From Bifidobacterium breve (GTDB lineage Bacteria; Actinomycetota; Thermoleophilia; Gaiellales; F1-60-MAGs149), in NCBI GenBank assembly GCA_945877865.1, contig CAMDVX010000003.1, positions 1-36,864 on the forward strand: a stretch of 36,864 nt of DNA, in the 5' to 3' direction. The notes under the pieces were generated by a model. That model searched no databases and had not been told where the DNA came from. It saw only the letters and a program-made list of their open reading frames with translations. The translations under genes and the position numbers were made by a program. Below, one piece after another: positions 9,060 through 16,519 of this stretch. Position 1 is the stretch's first letter. Each line of letters starts with the position of its first letter.

Positions 9060-9311
9060 CGCGCTCAGCGCTAGGAGGTTGCCTTGGGCGAGCGCCGGGC
9101 CAAACCAGCGCGCCGGATTCATTGCGCCACCGGTCAGCGGGCCACCCATCAGGATGTCGAAGAAGATCACGAAGCCGTGCGCGGCTGCGACTCCGACCAG
9201 CGTCCCTCCGTTCGTCCAGTCGGCGGCCGTCATGATCGCGCCCGCGCCGATGAAGCTCAGCGCAAACGTGCCCGCGAGCTCTGCGAGCAGTCGTGCAAGT
9301 GCGTTCTCCAC
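9060..9311 (-). pseudogene. Collapsed aquaporin (MIP family) remnant
   Basis: The frame begins at GTG 9311 (or 9314) behind a very good ribosome site, GGAGGAGG. It reads ARLLAELAGTFALSFIGAGA, the first membrane helix of MIP channels, then LVGVAAAHG like helix 2. It continues directly into FVIFFDILMGGPLTGG and AMNPARWFGPAL, which is helix 5 and the second NPA loop. Helices 3, 4 and 6 and the first NPA loop are missing, and after about 9075 the frame runs into antisense of the 67-aa gene. Deletion between the two internal MIP halves explains it. It is probably non-functional, though the intact ribosome site leaves open a translated mini-protein. Confidence 0.6.
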
Positions 9312-9408
9312 CACGCGCCTCCTCCCGGAATTGCCTCCGGCGTTGATGACCACGAGCCGCTCGCTGCCAGCCAGCCAGCTCCTGCCTGCTGCTACACCTC
9401 CGACTGCG

Positions 9409-10317
9409 ATGCGCGCCTTTACCCACGACCGCTGGACGTTTCCGCTCCAGCCAGGCAACCGCTTTCCGCAGGAGAAGTACCGGCTCGTGCGGGAGCGAGT
9501 CGAGCAGCTGGACGCCGTCGAGCTGCTCGAGGCCGCGCCGATCGCGTGGAGCGACGCCCTGCTCGTCCATGACGCAGAGTGGCTCCGTCGCATTCGCTAC
9601 GGGCTGCTGACGCGCCGCGAGGAGGCCGCGCTCGGGCTGCCGTGGTCGCCCGAGCTGGCTGAGCGCACGCTCCACGCGACGGGCTCGACGGTCGCCGCTG
9701 CGCGTGCTGCTCTCGCTGACGGCGCAGCCGCAGCGCTCGGTGGCGGCACGCACCACGCTCGGCGCAGCGTCGGACGCGGCTACTGCCTCGTCAACGACGT
9801 TGCCGTGGCGACGGCGCTGCTGCGGGCCGACGGCTATCGCGAGCGCATCCTCGTGCTCGACCTTGACGTGCACCAGGGCGACGGCAACGCCGACTGCTTC
9901 GCTGCCGACGCCAGCGTCGTCGTCGCCTCAATCCACGGCGCCCGCAACTACCCGTTCGAACGCATCCTCGGAGACCTCGACGTCGACGTCCCAGACCGTA
10001 CGGGCGACGCGGCCTACCTCGCTCTCGTGGAGGGCCTGCTCAGCGAGTGCGCCGCTCGCGGGCCATTCGGCCTCGTGTTCCTGCTCGCGGGGGCCGATCC
10101 CTGGGAGGGCGACCGGCTGGGGCGGCTGGCGCTCACCGAGGCCGGGCTCGTGGAGCGCGATCGCCGTGCCATCGCGTGGGTCCGCCAGCACGACGCGGCG
10201 CTCTGCGTCACCCTCGCGGGTGGCTACGGTGAGCCGATCGAAACGACGGCGGACATCCATGCCCGCACGATTGCCCTCGCCGCTACGCCGCCGGAACTGC
10301 TCCCCGCAGCTCGATGA
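9409..10317 (+). CDS. Histone deacetylase-family hydrolase (class IV-like)
   Basis: 302 aa from the ATG at 9409, where homology begins (MRAFTHDRWTFPL); the longer upstream frame is unrelated. Class IV (HDAC11-like) motifs are in order: His115-His116 in GGGTHH, GYCLVNDVAVA, zinc ligands Asp153 and His155 in DLDVHQGDGNA, SIHGARNYPF, Asp230 in AGADP and the likely catalytic Tyr273 in GGYG. It would remove acetyl or longer acyl groups from lysine or from small acetylated amines. No clear Shine-Dalgarno is visible. It converges on a tandem acetyltransferase gene and overlaps it by 35 nt at the 3' ends. The substrate cannot be told from sequence. Confidence 0.9.
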   Translation: MRAFTHDRWTFPLQPGNRFPQEKYRLVRERVEQLDAVELLEAAPIAWSDALLVHDAEWLRRIRYGLLTRREEAALGLPWSPELAERTLHATGSTVAAARAALADGAAAALGGGTHHARRSVGRGYCLVNDVAVATALLRADGYRERILVLDLDVHQGDGNADCFAADASVVVASIHGARNYPFERILGDLDVDVPDRTGDAAYLALVEGLLSECAARGPFGLVFLLAGADPWEGDRLGRLALTEAGLVERDRRAIAWVRQHDAALCVTLAGGYGEPIETTADIHARTIALAATPPELLPAAR

Positions 10318-11230
10318 AGTCTGGCCCGGGCGTGAAGCCCAGCGAGCGGTTGATGCCACGCATCGCCTCGTTGCCAACCGCGTTCTCTGCGCTCATTCGC
10401 TCGGCACCACGCTCGATCGCCCACCCGATTGCGGCCCGCTTGAGCGCCTTCGCAATGCCACGACCCCGCCAGGCGCGCCGCGTGCCGGTTAGCGCATGCC
10501 CGACGACGCGGCCGCGCTGCTCGTTGAGCAGCCGGCAGAAGCCGACCACGTCATCGCCGGCGACCGCGAGCAGGTAGCCGTCGAGCGGCCCGTCCGGCGT
10601 ATCGACGTCACGCAGCCGCCACTCCTCGAAGCTGCCTGCCAGCACGGGCTCAGGGTCCGGCAGGTCGGCGAAGATCTCGACGGCTGCCGCGTAGGCGCTC
10701 TCCCGTAGGGCTGGCTCAGCCGCCAGCGACGACAGGCGCACGCCCGCGGGCAGCACCACCTCAGGTGCGACGACCCCAGCCAGCGGCAGCTCGACGCGCG
10801 CCATGCGGTCGTACTCAACGAAGCCGCGAGCGGTCAGAAACCGCACCCCTTCGGGACGATCGCCGCTGCACGGCACCTGCAGGCGCGACTTGCCGAGCTG
10901 CGGCGCCGTCGCCTGTGACCACGCGAGCAGCGCCGACCCGACCCCACGCCCGCGCACCGCTGCGCGCACGCCGAGCTCGCACCAGGCCGACGGATCGTCG
11001 ACCGGAAACACCCAGATGCGACCGACCGTCCCAAACCCGACGGCCTCGCCGTCGAGCCGCGCGATCACCCGCCGCTGCGTCGGATCGAGTGCGAACGTGG
11101 CCAGCATCTGCTCCACCGAACGCGACGACTCCGGCGTGATCTCCAGCATCAGCTCGCTGAAGGCACCCAGCAGCTCGACGTCAGCACCGACGACGACGAG
11201 CTCGAGCCCGCTCGGCGGCGCAGGCGTCAC
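10283..11230 (-). CDS. Tandem GNAT-family N-acetyltransferase
   Basis: 315 aa with two GNAT domains. The first (about 1-150) has the acetyl-CoA pyrophosphate loop RGRGVG at 93-98; the second (about 155-315) has RGRGIA at 255-260 followed by the NxxMxxINRSLGF ending common in bacterial GNATs. Both loops look intact. The layout resembles mycothiol synthase-type double GNATs, but I see no feature that proves it. The start overlaps the stop of the crotonase gene (ATGA), so it is the last gene of a B12-subunit/crotonase/GNAT operon. Its 3' end overlaps the deacetylase gene on the other strand. Confidence 0.85.
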   Translation of the reverse strand: MTPAPPSGLELVVVGADVELLGAFSELMLEITPESSRSVEQMLATFALDPTQRRVIARLDGEAVGFGTVGRIWVFPVDDPSAWCELGVRAAVRGRGVGSALLAWSQATAPQLGKSRLQVPCSGDRPEGVRFLTARGFVEYDRMARVELPLAGVVAPEVVLPAGVRLSSLAAEPALRESAYAAAVEIFADLPDPEPVLAGSFEEWRLRDVDTPDGPLDGYLLAVAGDDVVGFCRLLNEQRGRVVGHALTGTRRAWRGRGIAKALKRAAIGWAIERGAERMSAENAVGNEAMRGINRSLGFTPGPDFIELRGAVPAA

Positions 11231-12000
11231 CGCCCGTGGAACTTGGGCTGCCGCTTCTCCGTGAAGGCCCGCAGGCCCTCCTTCGCATCCTCCGTGGAGA
11301 ACAGGATCGAGAAGAGGTCGGCCTCGACCATGTAGTTCGTCGCGAGATCACCGGCCAACGCCCGATTCGTCGACTCCTTCGCGTAGGCGATCGCGACGGG
11401 GCTCTTGGCGCTAATCTCGTGGGCCATCTTGAGCGCGCGCGGCATCAGCTCGTCGAGCGGCATCACGTGCTGCGCCAGACCGCGGGCTAACGCCTCGTCG
11501 GCCTTGACGCGACGACCCGTGAAGATCAGCTCCTTGGCAAAGCCCATCGACGTGGTGCGAGCCAGGCGCTGCGTGGCACCCCAGCCGGGCATGATGCCGA
11601 GGTCGACCTCAGGCTGCCCGAACACGGCGTTCTCCGAGCAGAGCCGGATGTCGCAGGCCAGCGCCATCTCCGAGCCGCCACCGAGCGCATAGCCGTTGAC
11701 GGCCGCGATCGTCGGTGCCCGCATGGTCTCGAGGTAGCGTGCGCACTCCTGCCCGAGGACCGCGTACGCGCGCGCCTCTAGCGGCGTCTTCGTTGCCATC
11801 TCCGCGATGTCCGCACCGGCGATAAACGCCTTGTCACCCGCGCCCGTCAGGATCAGACAGCCCACCGTGGTGTCTCCGGCGATTGCCGCCAGCTCGGAGC
11901 GGAGCTCCTCGAGCAGCGCCGACGACAGCGCGTTGAGCGCCTCCGGACGGTTGATGGTGAGAATGGCGACGCGCTCTTCTCGGCGGACCTCAATCGACAT
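11227..12000 (-). CDS. Enoyl-CoA hydratase/crotonase
   Basis: 257 aa, the standard family length. The oxyanion-hole motif AFIAGADIAEM is at 59-68, and both catalytic glutamates are present: Glu111 in GGGSE and Glu131 in PEVDLGIMPGWG. It adds water to a trans-2-enoyl-CoA, most likely crotonyl-CoA or a short chain. AGGGGA lies 6 nt before the ATG. It starts 9 nt after the methylmalonyl-CoA mutase B12-subunit stop and overlaps the following GNAT by 4 nt. The exact chain length preference is not readable. Confidence 0.93.
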   Translation of the reverse strand: MSIEVRREERVAILTINRPEALNALSSALLEELRSELAAIAGDTTVGCLILTGAGDKAFIAGADIAEMATKTPLEARAYAVLGQECARYLETMRAPTIAAVNGYALGGGSEMALACDIRLCSENAVFGQPEVDLGIMPGWGATQRLARTTSMGFAKELIFTGRRVKADEALARGLAQHVMPLDELMPRALKMAHEISAKSPVAIAYAKESTNRALAGDLATNYMVEADLFSILFSTEDAKEGLRAFTEKRQPKFHGR

Positions 12001-12009
12001 GCGCTTCCC

Positions 12010-12411
12010 CTAGGCCTCGGTTGCGGCCAGTGTGGCCAGAAACTCGACGATCGCGCCCGTTGGCGACCCGGGCGTAAACACCTCTGCGACGCCGAGGCGC
12101 TTCAGCTCCTCCGCATCGTCCGGCGGGATCGTCCCGCCCACGACCACGCAGACGTCATCGACGCCACGCTCCCTCATCAGATCGAGGATGCGCGGCACGA
12201 GCGTCATGTGGGCACCCGACAGCACGGACACGCCGAGCGCATCCGCGTCCTCCTCAAGAATCGTCTCGACGATCTGCTCCGGCGTCTGATGCAGGCCCGT
12301 GTAGACGACCTCCATGCCAGCGTCGCGGAGGGCACGGGCGATGACCTTCGCGCCACGATCGTGACCGTCGAGGCCCGGCTTGGCAATGACAACTCGAAGA
12401 TGGCGTTCCAT
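12010..12411 (-). CDS. Methylmalonyl-CoA mutase B12-binding subunit
   Basis: 133 aa, a free-standing cobalamin-binding domain. The base-off/His-on motif DGHDRG gives Asp15, His17 and Gly20; SVLSG (62-66) and the GG of VVGGTIP (92-93) complete the B12 fold. In many actinomycetotes and archaea this domain is a separate chain that joins the large catalytic subunit; that subunit is not in this window. It leads the operon with crotonase and GNAT. A TACACT -10 box lies 8 nt upstream of the ATG. A B12-binding subunit of a related mutase (isobutyryl- or ethylmalonyl-CoA) is possible. Confidence 0.9.
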   Translation of the reverse strand: MERHLRVVIAKPGLDGHDRGAKVIARALRDAGMEVVYTGLHQTPEQIVETILEEDADALGVSVLSGAHMTLVPRILDLMRERGVDDVCVVVGGTIPPDDAEELKRLGVAEVFTPGSPTGAIVEFLATLAATEA

Positions 12412-12419
12412 GACCGTGC

Positions 12420-12425
12420 AGTGTA
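12420..12425 (-). promoter_or_regulatory. -10 box TACACT, leaderless-type
   Basis: On the minus strand TACACT ends 8 nt before the ATG of the B12-binding subunit, so transcription should start at or near the start codon. No -35 TTGACA match is seen at 16-19 nt. Confidence 0.4.
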
Positions 12426-12454
12426 GACGGCTACCGGGTTCGTGCTGCGCGCGT

Positions 12455-12460
12455 TAGCAT
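12455..12460 (+). promoter_or_regulatory. -10 box TAGCAT, leaderless-type
   Basis: TAGCAT is followed by 6 nt and then the lipoprotein ATG at 12467. There is no room for a ribosome site, which fits a leaderless transcript. No good -35 box is visible. Confidence 0.4.
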
Positions 12461-12466
12461 ACGGGC

Positions 12467-13021
12467 ATGGTTTCCTCGCTCCCGCGTCCCGCTCTGCTCC
12501 TCTGCCTGCTGCTCGCCGCGATCGGTACCGCCGCCTGCGGTGGTGGCGAGGATGCTCCGAAGTTCAATGACGCAGGTGCGCCGTTCGCGTTCTCGTACCC
12601 GGCCGACCTGCAGAAGGTCTTCGCGGATACCGGCCGGGAGATCAAGGGGCTCGAGCCGACGTTCCGCGTGGCCTACGGCACCGACGAGACGAACGTCGTG
12701 GTCGTTGCGACCTACGCGCTGCAGAAGGACGTCGCCAAGGTCAAGAAGACCGACCTCGCCGTCGCCGTTGAGCGGGCCGCCCGAGCCCTCGCCCGCGCGA
12801 TGAAGGCGGATGCGCCCAAGCGCAGCAAGGCCGAGCTGGGCCCGCTGCCTGCGACGCAGTACGACTTCGCCACGAACAGCGGCTCGCTAACGACGCGCCT
12901 GCTCTACGCCTTTCAGGGCAAGACGCAGTACTTCGTTCGCTGCCAGTGGGACGACTCGGGTGCCAAGGCGATCACTGCCGCCTGCGACGAGGTCGCCCAG
13001 AGCTTCTCCCTAGCGAAGTAG
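12467..13021 (+). CDS. Predicted lipoprotein, unknown function
   Basis: 184 aa. The N-terminus is a lipoprotein signal: a short positive region, the hydrophobic run LLLCLLLAAIGTAAC, with the lipidation Cys at about 24, then GGGED. The mature part begins with a beta-strand pattern PFAFSYPADLQKVF, reminiscent of small PsbP/LpqN-like lipoproteins of high-GC Gram-positives, and has a second Cys pair near the C-terminus (VRCQWDD, AACDEV) that could form a disulfide. It is divergent from the B12-subunit operon by 55 bp. A substrate- or lipid-binding envelope protein is inferred. Confidence 0.8.
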   Translation: MVSSLPRPALLLCLLLAAIGTAACGGGEDAPKFNDAGAPFAFSYPADLQKVFADTGREIKGLEPTFRVAYGTDETNVVVVATYALQKDVAKVKKTDLAVAVERAARALARAMKADAPKRSKAELGPLPATQYDFATNSGSLTTRLLYAFQGKTQYFVRCQWDDSGAKAITAACDEVAQSFSLAK

Positions 13022-13049
13022 GGGCGCCCGCCGGCGACGCGCCACCCTA
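13019..13049. terminator. Hairpin joining two convergent stop codons
   Basis: TAGG/CCTA and GGCGC/GCGCC form a 9-bp stem with a 2-nt bulge and an 11-nt loop. The outer pairs are the TAG stop codons of the lipoprotein (plus) and of the adenosyltransferase (minus). There is no T run, so termination on both strands is plausible but unproven. Confidence 0.35.
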
Positions 13050-13649
13050 GCTGCGGCTGGCACCCGGACGCCACATTGCCTCGCCGCCCTCACCGTTGCC
13101 GGCGCGCGCCAGCACGAACAGCAGGTCGGACAGGCGGTTGAGGTACGTGATCACCTCGCGGGTGACGGGCTCCTGCGCAGCGAGCTCGACGGCGTCGCGC
13201 TCGGCACGGCGGCAGATCGTGCGGGCCACGTGGAGGTAGGCGGCCAGCGGCGTGCCGCCTGGCACCACGAACGACGTCAGCGGCGGCAGCGACGCATTGA
13301 CCGTGTCGATGCAGTCCTCGAGCCACGCGACCTGCTCCACGCTGACGCGCAGCCGCGAGCGGTTGCGCTGGTCGTCCTCGGGGGGTGGCGGCACGCAGAG
13401 GTCTGCCCCAACGTCGAAGAGGTCGTTCTGGATGCGCTCTAGCCACGCCGCATGCGCCGTGCCAGCGGCATGCAGGCGGGCGACGCCGAGCGCCGCGTTG
13501 AGCTCGTCGACCGTGCCGTAGGCCGCGACGCGCGGATTGTGCTTCGACACTCGGTGCCCGTCACCGAGGCTCGTCTCACCGAGATCGCCGCCACGGGTGT
13601 AGATGCGATCGAGGCGGACGACGACGTCATCGTTCGGCGCATCGCTCAT
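13047..13649 (-). CDS. Cob(I)alamin adenosyltransferase, PduO type
   Basis: 200 aa from the ATG at 13649, where homology starts and AGGGG sits 8 nt upstream; the longer frame to 13778 lies in the thiolase end. Family motifs are clear: TRGGDLGETSLGDG and RVSKHNPRVAAYGTVDELNA (ATP binding), RTICRRAER and YLNRLSDLLFVLAR near the C-terminus. It transfers the adenosyl group of ATP to cob(I)alamin, giving the coenzyme needed by methylmalonyl-CoA mutase. Its position beside the mutase B12 subunit and thiolase fits propionyl-CoA metabolism. It follows the thiolase by 37 nt, probably in one transcript. Confidence 0.93.
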   Translation of the reverse strand: MSDAPNDDVVVRLDRIYTRGGDLGETSLGDGHRVSKHNPRVAAYGTVDELNAALGVARLHAAGTAHAAWLERIQNDLFDVGADLCVPPPPEDDQRNRSRLRVSVEQVAWLEDCIDTVNASLPPLTSFVVPGGTPLAAYLHVARTICRRAERDAVELAAQEPVTREVITYLNRLSDLLFVLARAGNGEGGEAMWRPGASRS

Positions 13650-13686
13650 GCGCGTGCCCCTGCAGCAGCGGTGCGCTCGGAGCAGC

Positions 13687-14868
13687 TCATGCCGGCAGGA
13701 CCTCCAGCACCATCGCGTCGCCCTGCCCGCCGCCCGAGCAGATCGTCGCCACGCCGATGCCGCCGCCCGCGCGGCCAAGCTGGTGCACGAGCGTGCCGAT
13801 CAGCCGCGCACCGCTCGCCCCAACCGGGTGACCGAGCGCGACCGCGCCGCCGAGGCAGTTGACGCGGTCCACGTCGATGCCCAGCGTCTTGACGGTATTG
13901 AGCGCGATCGAAGCAAACGCCTCGTTGACCTCGAGGCGATCAACGTCGCTGATGCCCAGCCCGGCCTTGGCCAGCGCCAGTTCGACCGCGACCGCTGGCG
14001 CGCAGGCGAGCCGGCGGGTGATGTCGGCGGCAACCGCCGAGGAGCGGACGATTGCCAGCGGCTGCAGCCCTCGCTGCGCAGCCACCTCCTCGGAGACGGC
14101 GACGACCATCGCGGCACCGTCGGTGACGCCCGGGCTGTTGCCTGCGGTGTGCGTGCCTCCGTCGGTCAGCGGGCCGAGCTTCGCCAGCGACTCCAGCGTC
14201 GACTCGGCACGCGGGCCTTGATCCTGCTCGACCACGCGCTCGGACCGACGCTCGCGGATCGTGACGGGCGTGATCTCCGCGGCAAACGAGCCGTCGCCCT
14301 GCGCCGCTACGGCGCGCTCGTGCGAGCGCAGCGCCCACGCGTCGAGCTCCTCGCGCGTCAGCCCAAGCTCTTCCGAGACCTCGTTGGCCTGGTCGTACAT
14401 GACGCGCTCCGTCCACGGATCGCGCAGGCCATCGTGCAGCACCGCGTCGACCAGCGCCGCGTCGCCAAAGCGCAGGCCCTGACGCGCGCCGAGCGCCATG
14501 TACGGGGCGCTCGTCATGGACTCCATGCCGCCCGCCAGCACGACGGCTGCCTCGTCGAGGCGAATCAGATAGTCCGCCAGCGCGATCGCCCGCATGCCCG
14601 ACGCGCAGACCTTGTTGATCGTCTCCGACCCGCTCTCGACGGGAATGCCAACGCGCGTCGTGACCTGCCGCGCCATCGCGTGCATCTGGCCTGCCTGCAC
14701 CACGGTGCCGATGAACGAGTAGTCGATGTCCGCACCCGCGAGGCCGGAGCGCTCAATCGCGGCGGCGGCGGCAGCAGCACCGAGGTCGACGGCCGAGGCG
14801 CCGGACAGATCGCCGCCGAGGCGGCAGAAGGGAGTGCGTGCGGCACTGACGATCACGGTGCGGGTCAA
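13687..14868 (-). CDS. Acetyl-CoA C-acyltransferase (thiolase)
   Basis: 393 aa if the TTG at 14868 is the start, giving (M)TRTVIVSAARTPF, the normal thiolase N-terminus; GGAGG lies 11 nt upstream. The longer frame to 15081 would run through the trp leader region. The catalytic residues are in place: Cys88 in NKVCASGMRA, His347 in GHPVGASGAR and Cys377 in TICSGGGQGDA. It joins or cleaves acetyl-CoA units, acting in beta-oxidation or acetoacetyl-CoA synthesis. It is probably co-transcribed with the cobalamin adenosyltransferase and divergent from the trp operon. The TTG start is the least certain part. Confidence 0.9.
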   Translation of the reverse strand: MTRTVIVSAARTPFCRLGGDLSGASAVDLGAAAAAAAIERSGLAGADIDYSFIGTVVQAGQMHAMARQVTTRVGIPVESGSETINKVCASGMRAIALADYLIRLDEAAVVLAGGMESMTSAPYMALGARQGLRFGDAALVDAVLHDGLRDPWTERVMYDQANEVSEELGLTREELDAWALRSHERAVAAQGDGSFAAEITPVTIRERRSERVVEQDQGPRAESTLESLAKLGPLTDGGTHTAGNSPGVTDGAAMVVAVSEEVAAQRGLQPLAIVRSSAVAADITRRLACAPAVAVELALAKAGLGISDVDRLEVNEAFASIALNTVKTLGIDVDRVNCLGGAVALGHPVGASGARLIGTLVHQLGRAGGGIGVATICSGGGQGDAMVLEVLPA

Positions 14869-14947
14869 GGCGCTGAAAGCCTCCGAAGACGTCGCCGTCG
14901 CAGGCTGCGACAACGACGGGAGGCTACCACGGAGATCAGCCAGTCGA

Positions 14948-14976
14948 TTGACAGATCCGCTCGCTCTTGACACGCT
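14948..14976 (+). promoter_or_regulatory. Candidate trp operon promoter
   Basis: A perfect TTGACA (14948-14953) is followed after 17 nt by CACGCT (14971-14976), a weak -10, and then 6 nt to the trpL ATG. A second TTGACA lies at 14967-14972, inside the spacer and running into the -10. The geometry would start transcription at the leader ATG, in keeping with the absence of a ribosome site there. Confidence 0.4.
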
Positions 14977-14982
14977 GCACCT

Positions 14983-15045
14983 ATGCAGCGATTCCGCAAC
15001 GAGGCGTGGTGGTGGTGCCAGCTCGGGCGGGATCCCGTGCGCTGA
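14983..15045 (+). CDS. trpL: trp operon leader peptide
   Basis: A 20-codon frame, MQRFRNEAWWWCQLGRDPVR, with three consecutive Trp codons at 15007-15015 just upstream of trpE. It is followed by alternative RNA hairpins ending in a terminator, so it is a classical attenuation leader. When charged tRNA-Trp is scarce the ribosome should pause on the TGG codons and favour the antiterminator. The stop codon sits in the loop of a perfect 6-bp hairpin (15037-15052). No Shine-Dalgarno is seen, and the ATG may be the transcript's first codon. WWW leaders are known from other actinomycetote trp operons; this copy is too short for most gene callers. Confidence 0.88.
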   Translation: MQRFRNEAWWWCQLGRDPVR

Positions 15046-15074
15046 CGCGCACAGCCGATCCGAACCGCCCGGGC
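15021..15074 (+). promoter_or_regulatory. trp antiterminator structure
   Basis: GCTCGGGCGG (15021-15030) pairs over 10 bp with CCGCCCGGGC (15065-15074), one G-U pair. GATC (15031-15034) adds four pairs with GATC (15057-15060). A perfect GTGCGC/GCGCAC hairpin with the trpL TGA in its loop lies inside (15037-15052). The last three bases overlap the terminator's 5' arm, so the two structures exclude each other. Confidence 0.75.
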
Positions 15075-15098
15075 TTCCCACAAGGGGAGCCTTTTTTT
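15072..15098 (+). terminator. trp attenuator terminator
   Basis: GGCTTCCC, an ACAA loop and GGGGAGCC form an 8-bp stem (one G-U pair), followed directly by seven Ts (15092-15098). It lies 27 nt after the trpL stop and 21 nt before trpE. It is the only hairpin with a T tract that I found in the window. Confidence 0.88.
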
Positions 15099-15122
15099 AT
15101 GCCTCCGAAACGAACCAGATGA
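15099..15122 (+). other. Micro-ORF overlapping the trpE start
   Basis: Right after the terminator's T run is ATG CCT CCG, a seven-codon frame (MPPKRTR) whose TGA overlaps the trpE ATG as ATGA. Neither start has a Shine-Dalgarno. It could couple translation into trpE, or be chance. Confidence 0.25.
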
Positions 15123-16519
15123 ACCCGACCCAGCCCAGACCGAAGCCCCTCTCCCGCCTCCGCCCCAGCGTGCGCGAGCTGCCGGCCGACCTGCTGACTC
15201 CGGTCGGGGCCTACCTGCGGCTGCGCTCGCTCGGCCCTGGCTTCCTGCTGGAGAGCGTCGAGGGCGGGCTGCAGGTCGGCCGCTACTCGTTTCTGGCAGC
15301 GGGCTGCGAGCGGCTCGACCTTGACCTCCAGGAGGCGGACGCCTTCGGTCCGCTGCGAGCGCGCCTCGCGGAGCACGCGGACCTCGACCTGTCGGGGCTG
15401 CCACCGTTCGCTGGTGGCGCCGTTGGCGTCGTCGGGTACGACGCAATCCCACGCTTCGAGTCGACGGTGCCGCTGCCTGCCGCCGAGCCGGGCGACCTTG
15501 CGCAGCCCGCCAGCTTTCTGCTGGCACCCGTCGTCGTGGCCTTCGACCACGTGCGCGCCACCGTCCAGGTGATCGCGCAGCCAGGCCACGAGGGGCTCGC
15601 CGACGACATCACAGCGCGCCTGCTCGGCCCCTTGCCCGATGGCGTGCAGCCCGTGCCCGCCCTCGTCGACGCCGGTACGTCCGTCGCGGACCTCGAGATC
15701 GACGAGTACATCGAGCGCGTCGAGCTCGGCAAGCAGCACATCACCGCGGGCGACGTCTTTCAGGTCGTGCTGTCGCAGCGCCACCGCCGCCGCACGCCGC
15801 GCAGCCCCGTGGCGATCTACCGTGCCCTGCGCGCCGTCAACCCCTCGCCCTACCTGTTCCTGCTCGACCTCGGCGACTTCGCCTTGATCGGCGCCTCGCC
15901 CGAGACCCACGTTGCGCTGTCGCGCGACGGCGAGGCCGAGCTGCGGCCGATCGCTGGCACGCGGCCCCGTGGTGCGGATGCCGCTGAGGACGATCGTCTC
16001 GCCGAGGAGCTGCTGGCCGATCCGAAGGAGCGGGCCGAGCACCAGATGCTCGTCGACCTCGCCCGCAACGACCTCTCTCGCGTCTGCGATCCGGGCACCG
16101 TCCGGCCCACCCGCCTGCTGGAGATCGAGCGCTACAGCCACGTCATGCACATCGTCTCGCGCGTCGTCGGCCGCCTCTCTGCCGACGAGGACGCCTTCAG
16201 CCTGCTGGCCGCGACCTTCCCCGCTGGCACCGTCTCCGGGGCTCCGAAGGTGCGCGCCATGCAGATCATCAGCGCGCTCGAGCCGCACCGCCGCGGCGCG
16301 TACGCCGGCGCAGTCGGCTACCTCGGTACGGACGGCGCGCTCGACACGTGCATTGCGCTGCGCACGATCCAGCTGCGCGATGGCGTCGCGACCCTGCAGG
16401 CAGGCGCCGGCATCGTCGCCGACAGCGACCCGGCCGAGGAGCACCGTGAGTGCCTCCGCAAGATCGCTGCTCTGCAGCGCGCCGTCGACCTCGCCGATGC
16501 CGGAGCGTACGGGCGATGA
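15119..16519 (+). CDS. trpE: Anthranilate synthase component I
   Basis: 466 aa from the ATG at 15119, the first start in frame after the attenuator. The N-terminal part has LLES at 43-46, the motif whose serine takes part in tryptophan feedback inhibition. The chorismate-binding part shows SPYLFLLDLGDF, IGASPETHV, RPIAGTRPRG, HQMLVDLARNDLSRV, FPAGTVSGAPKVRA and the closing QAGAGIVADSDPAEEH. It makes anthranilate from chorismate with ammonia supplied by TrpG. No Shine-Dalgarno is visible, so translational coupling to the 7-codon frame is possible. Expression should be governed by the leader upstream. Its stop overlaps trpG as ATGA. Confidence 0.97.
   Translation: MNPTQPRPKPLSRLRPSVRELPADLLTPVGAYLRLRSLGPGFLLESVEGGLQVGRYSFLAAGCERLDLDLQEADAFGPLRARLAEHADLDLSGLPPFAGGAVGVVGYDAIPRFESTVPLPAAEPGDLAQPASFLLAPVVVAFDHVRATVQVIAQPGHEGLADDITARLLGPLPDGVQPVPALVDAGTSVADLEIDEYIERVELGKQHITAGDVFQVVLSQRHRRRTPRSPVAIYRALRAVNPSPYLFLLDLGDFALIGASPETHVALSRDGEAELRPIAGTRPRGADAAEDDRLAEELLADPKERAEHQMLVDLARNDLSRVCDPGTVRPTRLLEIERYSHVMHIVSRVVGRLSADEDAFSLLAATFPAGTVSGAPKVRAMQIISALEPHRRGAYAGAVGYLGTDGALDTCIALRTIQLRDGVATLQAGAGIVADSDPAEEHRECLRKIAALQRAVDLADAGAYGR

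Noticed and set aside
13650-13778. A longer start for the cobalamin adenosyltransferase.
   Set aside because: The extra 43 residues are Arg/Ala-rich, overlap the thiolase 3' end, and a good ribosome site precedes the ATG at 13649.
13603-14970. A 455-codon plus-strand frame.
   Set aside because: It is antisense to thiolase, which has all catalytic residues; the plus product is Arg/Gln/His-rich without a domain.
14981-16444. A 487-codon minus-strand frame.
   Set aside because: It is antisense to trpE and covers the attenuator; high GC keeps stop codons rare in this frame.
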